Source of the DNA: Firmicutes bacterium UBA5201 | GTDB lineage: Bacteria; Bacillota; Clostridia; Peptostreptococcales; Acidaminobacteraceae | NCBI GenBank assembly: GCA_002412775.1 | Contig: DHVT01000024.1 | Location: 1-5,261 of the forward strand | Reading direction: 5' to 3' | Length of the DNA: 5,261 bases | In this document: one piece after another, positions 4,550 to 5,261 of the stretch | Position numbering within the stretch: the first letter of the stretch is position 1 | Layout: every line of letters starts with the position of its first letter | Program-made: the position numbers and the translations under genes | Notes under the pieces: model-generated | The model's input: the letters and a program-made list of their open reading frames with translations, nothing else | Told to the model about the DNA's origin: nothing | Databases searched by the model: none

Positions 4550-5261
4550 ATGAAGTCTTATATAATCAGGATTGAATTGGAAGAATCGGATCCATTGATA
4601 TGGAGAAAAGTGATCATGCCAGCCGGTGATATTTATAATAGACTTCATGATGTCATCCAGAATGTGAAGAATTTCAAGAGTGGTTATCCTCACACTGCGA
4701 TCCATTTGTTTGAATTCGATCTAGTGAAAGAGAATAGGATTGTCACCAATGATGAAGAAGCTTTCTTGGCACATCAGTTTTATAAGCAAAACAAGAAGAT
4801 GTTTGAAGAAAAGCTCCGGACCATGGAGCCAGAACTTCAAAAGTTTGAGGAACCGTATCAGGAAAGATTGAAAAGGGAAGTGCGTAAACCCACTGGACTT
4901 AAGATAGATGATTATCTGGAGAAGTACAAGGAAATCAGATACAACTATGACTTTGGAGACGATTGGTGGTTCACTATTAAGCTTGAGGAAATCGCCTATG
5001 ATTATTACTTTGGCTATCCAACACTCCTTGATGGGGCAGAGACTGCACCTCCTGAAGATGTTGGAGGGATGTGCGGGTTTTATGAGTTCATGGAAGTTTA
5101 TAGAGATGAGAAGCATCCAGAACATGATGAGATGAAAGCTTGGGCGGAGGCTCAGCACTACAGAGAGTATGACCCTATTAGGCTCAATGAGTGGATTAAG
5201 TGTCTCAACTATAAGAAGACTGAGTGGGACAAGATCACCCTATGTGTTAAGGTAGTTGTCA
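4550..5261 (+). CDS. Second pRiA4b ORF-3-like protein (3' end outside window)
   Basis: ATG 4550 has a good ribosome binding site, and the frame stays open to the window end, giving 237 residues. Family features are RIELEESDPLIWRKVIMPA (7-25), LHDVIQNV (32-39), YNYDFGDDWWFTIKLE (131-146) and APPEDVGGMCGFYEF (166-180). These line up with YQYDFGDTWMHSVRIE and ACPPEDCGGLYGY in the protein at 617-1879. It differs in a charged insert of about 65 residues (about 65-128, KQNKKMFEEKLRTMEPELQK and following), probably a helical hairpin, between the N-terminal strands and the DFGD motif. Sequence similarity to the first protein is low outside the motifs, so the two are old paralogues, not a recent duplication. 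Whether it also ends in a SEC-C tail cannot be seen. Function is unknown. Confidence 0.88.
   Translation, partial: MKSYIIRIELEESDPLIWRKVIMPAGDIYNRLHDVIQNVKNFKSGYPHTAIHLFEFDLVKENRIVTNDEEAFLAHQFYKQNKKMFEEKLRTMEPELQKFEEPYQERLKREVRKPTGLKIDDYLEKYKEIRYNYDFGDDWWFTIKLEEIAYDYYFGYPTLLDGAETAPPEDVGGMCGFYEFMEVYRDEKHPEHDEMKAWAEAQHYREYDPIRLNEWIKCLNYKKTEWDKITLCVKVVV

Noticed and set aside
4721..5158. 145-codon open frame on the minus strand
   Set aside because: It is antisense to the pRiA4b ORF-3-like gene, which has family motifs and a ribosome binding site; the minus-strand product is low-complexity and hydrophobic with no recognisable family.

Overview
The window is a moderately AT-rich stretch with all supported genes on the + strand. 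Several starts are preceded by strong Shine-Dalgarno sites (for example AAGGAGG at 2087-2093), and one gene has a consensus sigma-70-type promoter (TTGAAA, 17 nt, TATGAT). The truncated shikimate-kinase-like gene resembles P-loop proteins I associate with Clostridia/Lachnospiraceae. A low-GC gut-type Bacillota is therefore the best guess. The evidence is thin, and other anaerobes or a gut archaeon are not excluded. The gene mix (DUF4143 ATPase, two pRiA4b ORF-3 family proteins, an AlbA_2/Schlafen-type ATPase, an orphan and a broken kinase) looks like an accessory region rather than core metabolism.

Layout: 1-534 is the C-terminal part of a DUF4143 ATP-binding protein. 617-1879 is a pRiA4b ORF-3-like protein with a C-terminal SEC-C zinc-binding tail. 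It ends in a hairpin plus T-tract terminator at 1915-1955. 1957-2004 is an AT-rich 13-bp inverted repeat, followed by a promoter at 2047-2075 and an AlbA_2/HATPase_c_4/winged-helix regulator at 2100-3527. 3628-3900 is an unrecognised 90-aa acidic protein. 3927-4250 is a shikimate-kinase-like P-loop protein cut short next to an 11-bp tandem duplication. 4251-4549 holds no gene but carries two related repeat copies. 4550-5261 is the start of a second pRiA4b ORF-3-like protein that runs off the window.

The unifying non-coding feature is a family of 35-bp GC-rich elements placed between genes. Three copies (547-581, 1915-1949, 3549-3583) are near-perfect palindromes with 17-bp arms around one central base, each starting 12-35 nt after a stop codon. 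Two further copies (4393-4427, 4491-4525) are also 35 bp and share the right end, but have lost the palindrome and resemble each other more than the first group. The copy after the first pRiA4b gene appears to act as its transcription terminator.

Nothing in the sequence shows that the genes form one pathway. The promoter and terminator suggest separate transcription units: the 617-1879 gene ends at its own terminator, the AlbA_2 gene has its own promoter, and the orphan plus kinase fragment (26-nt gap) may be co-transcribed.
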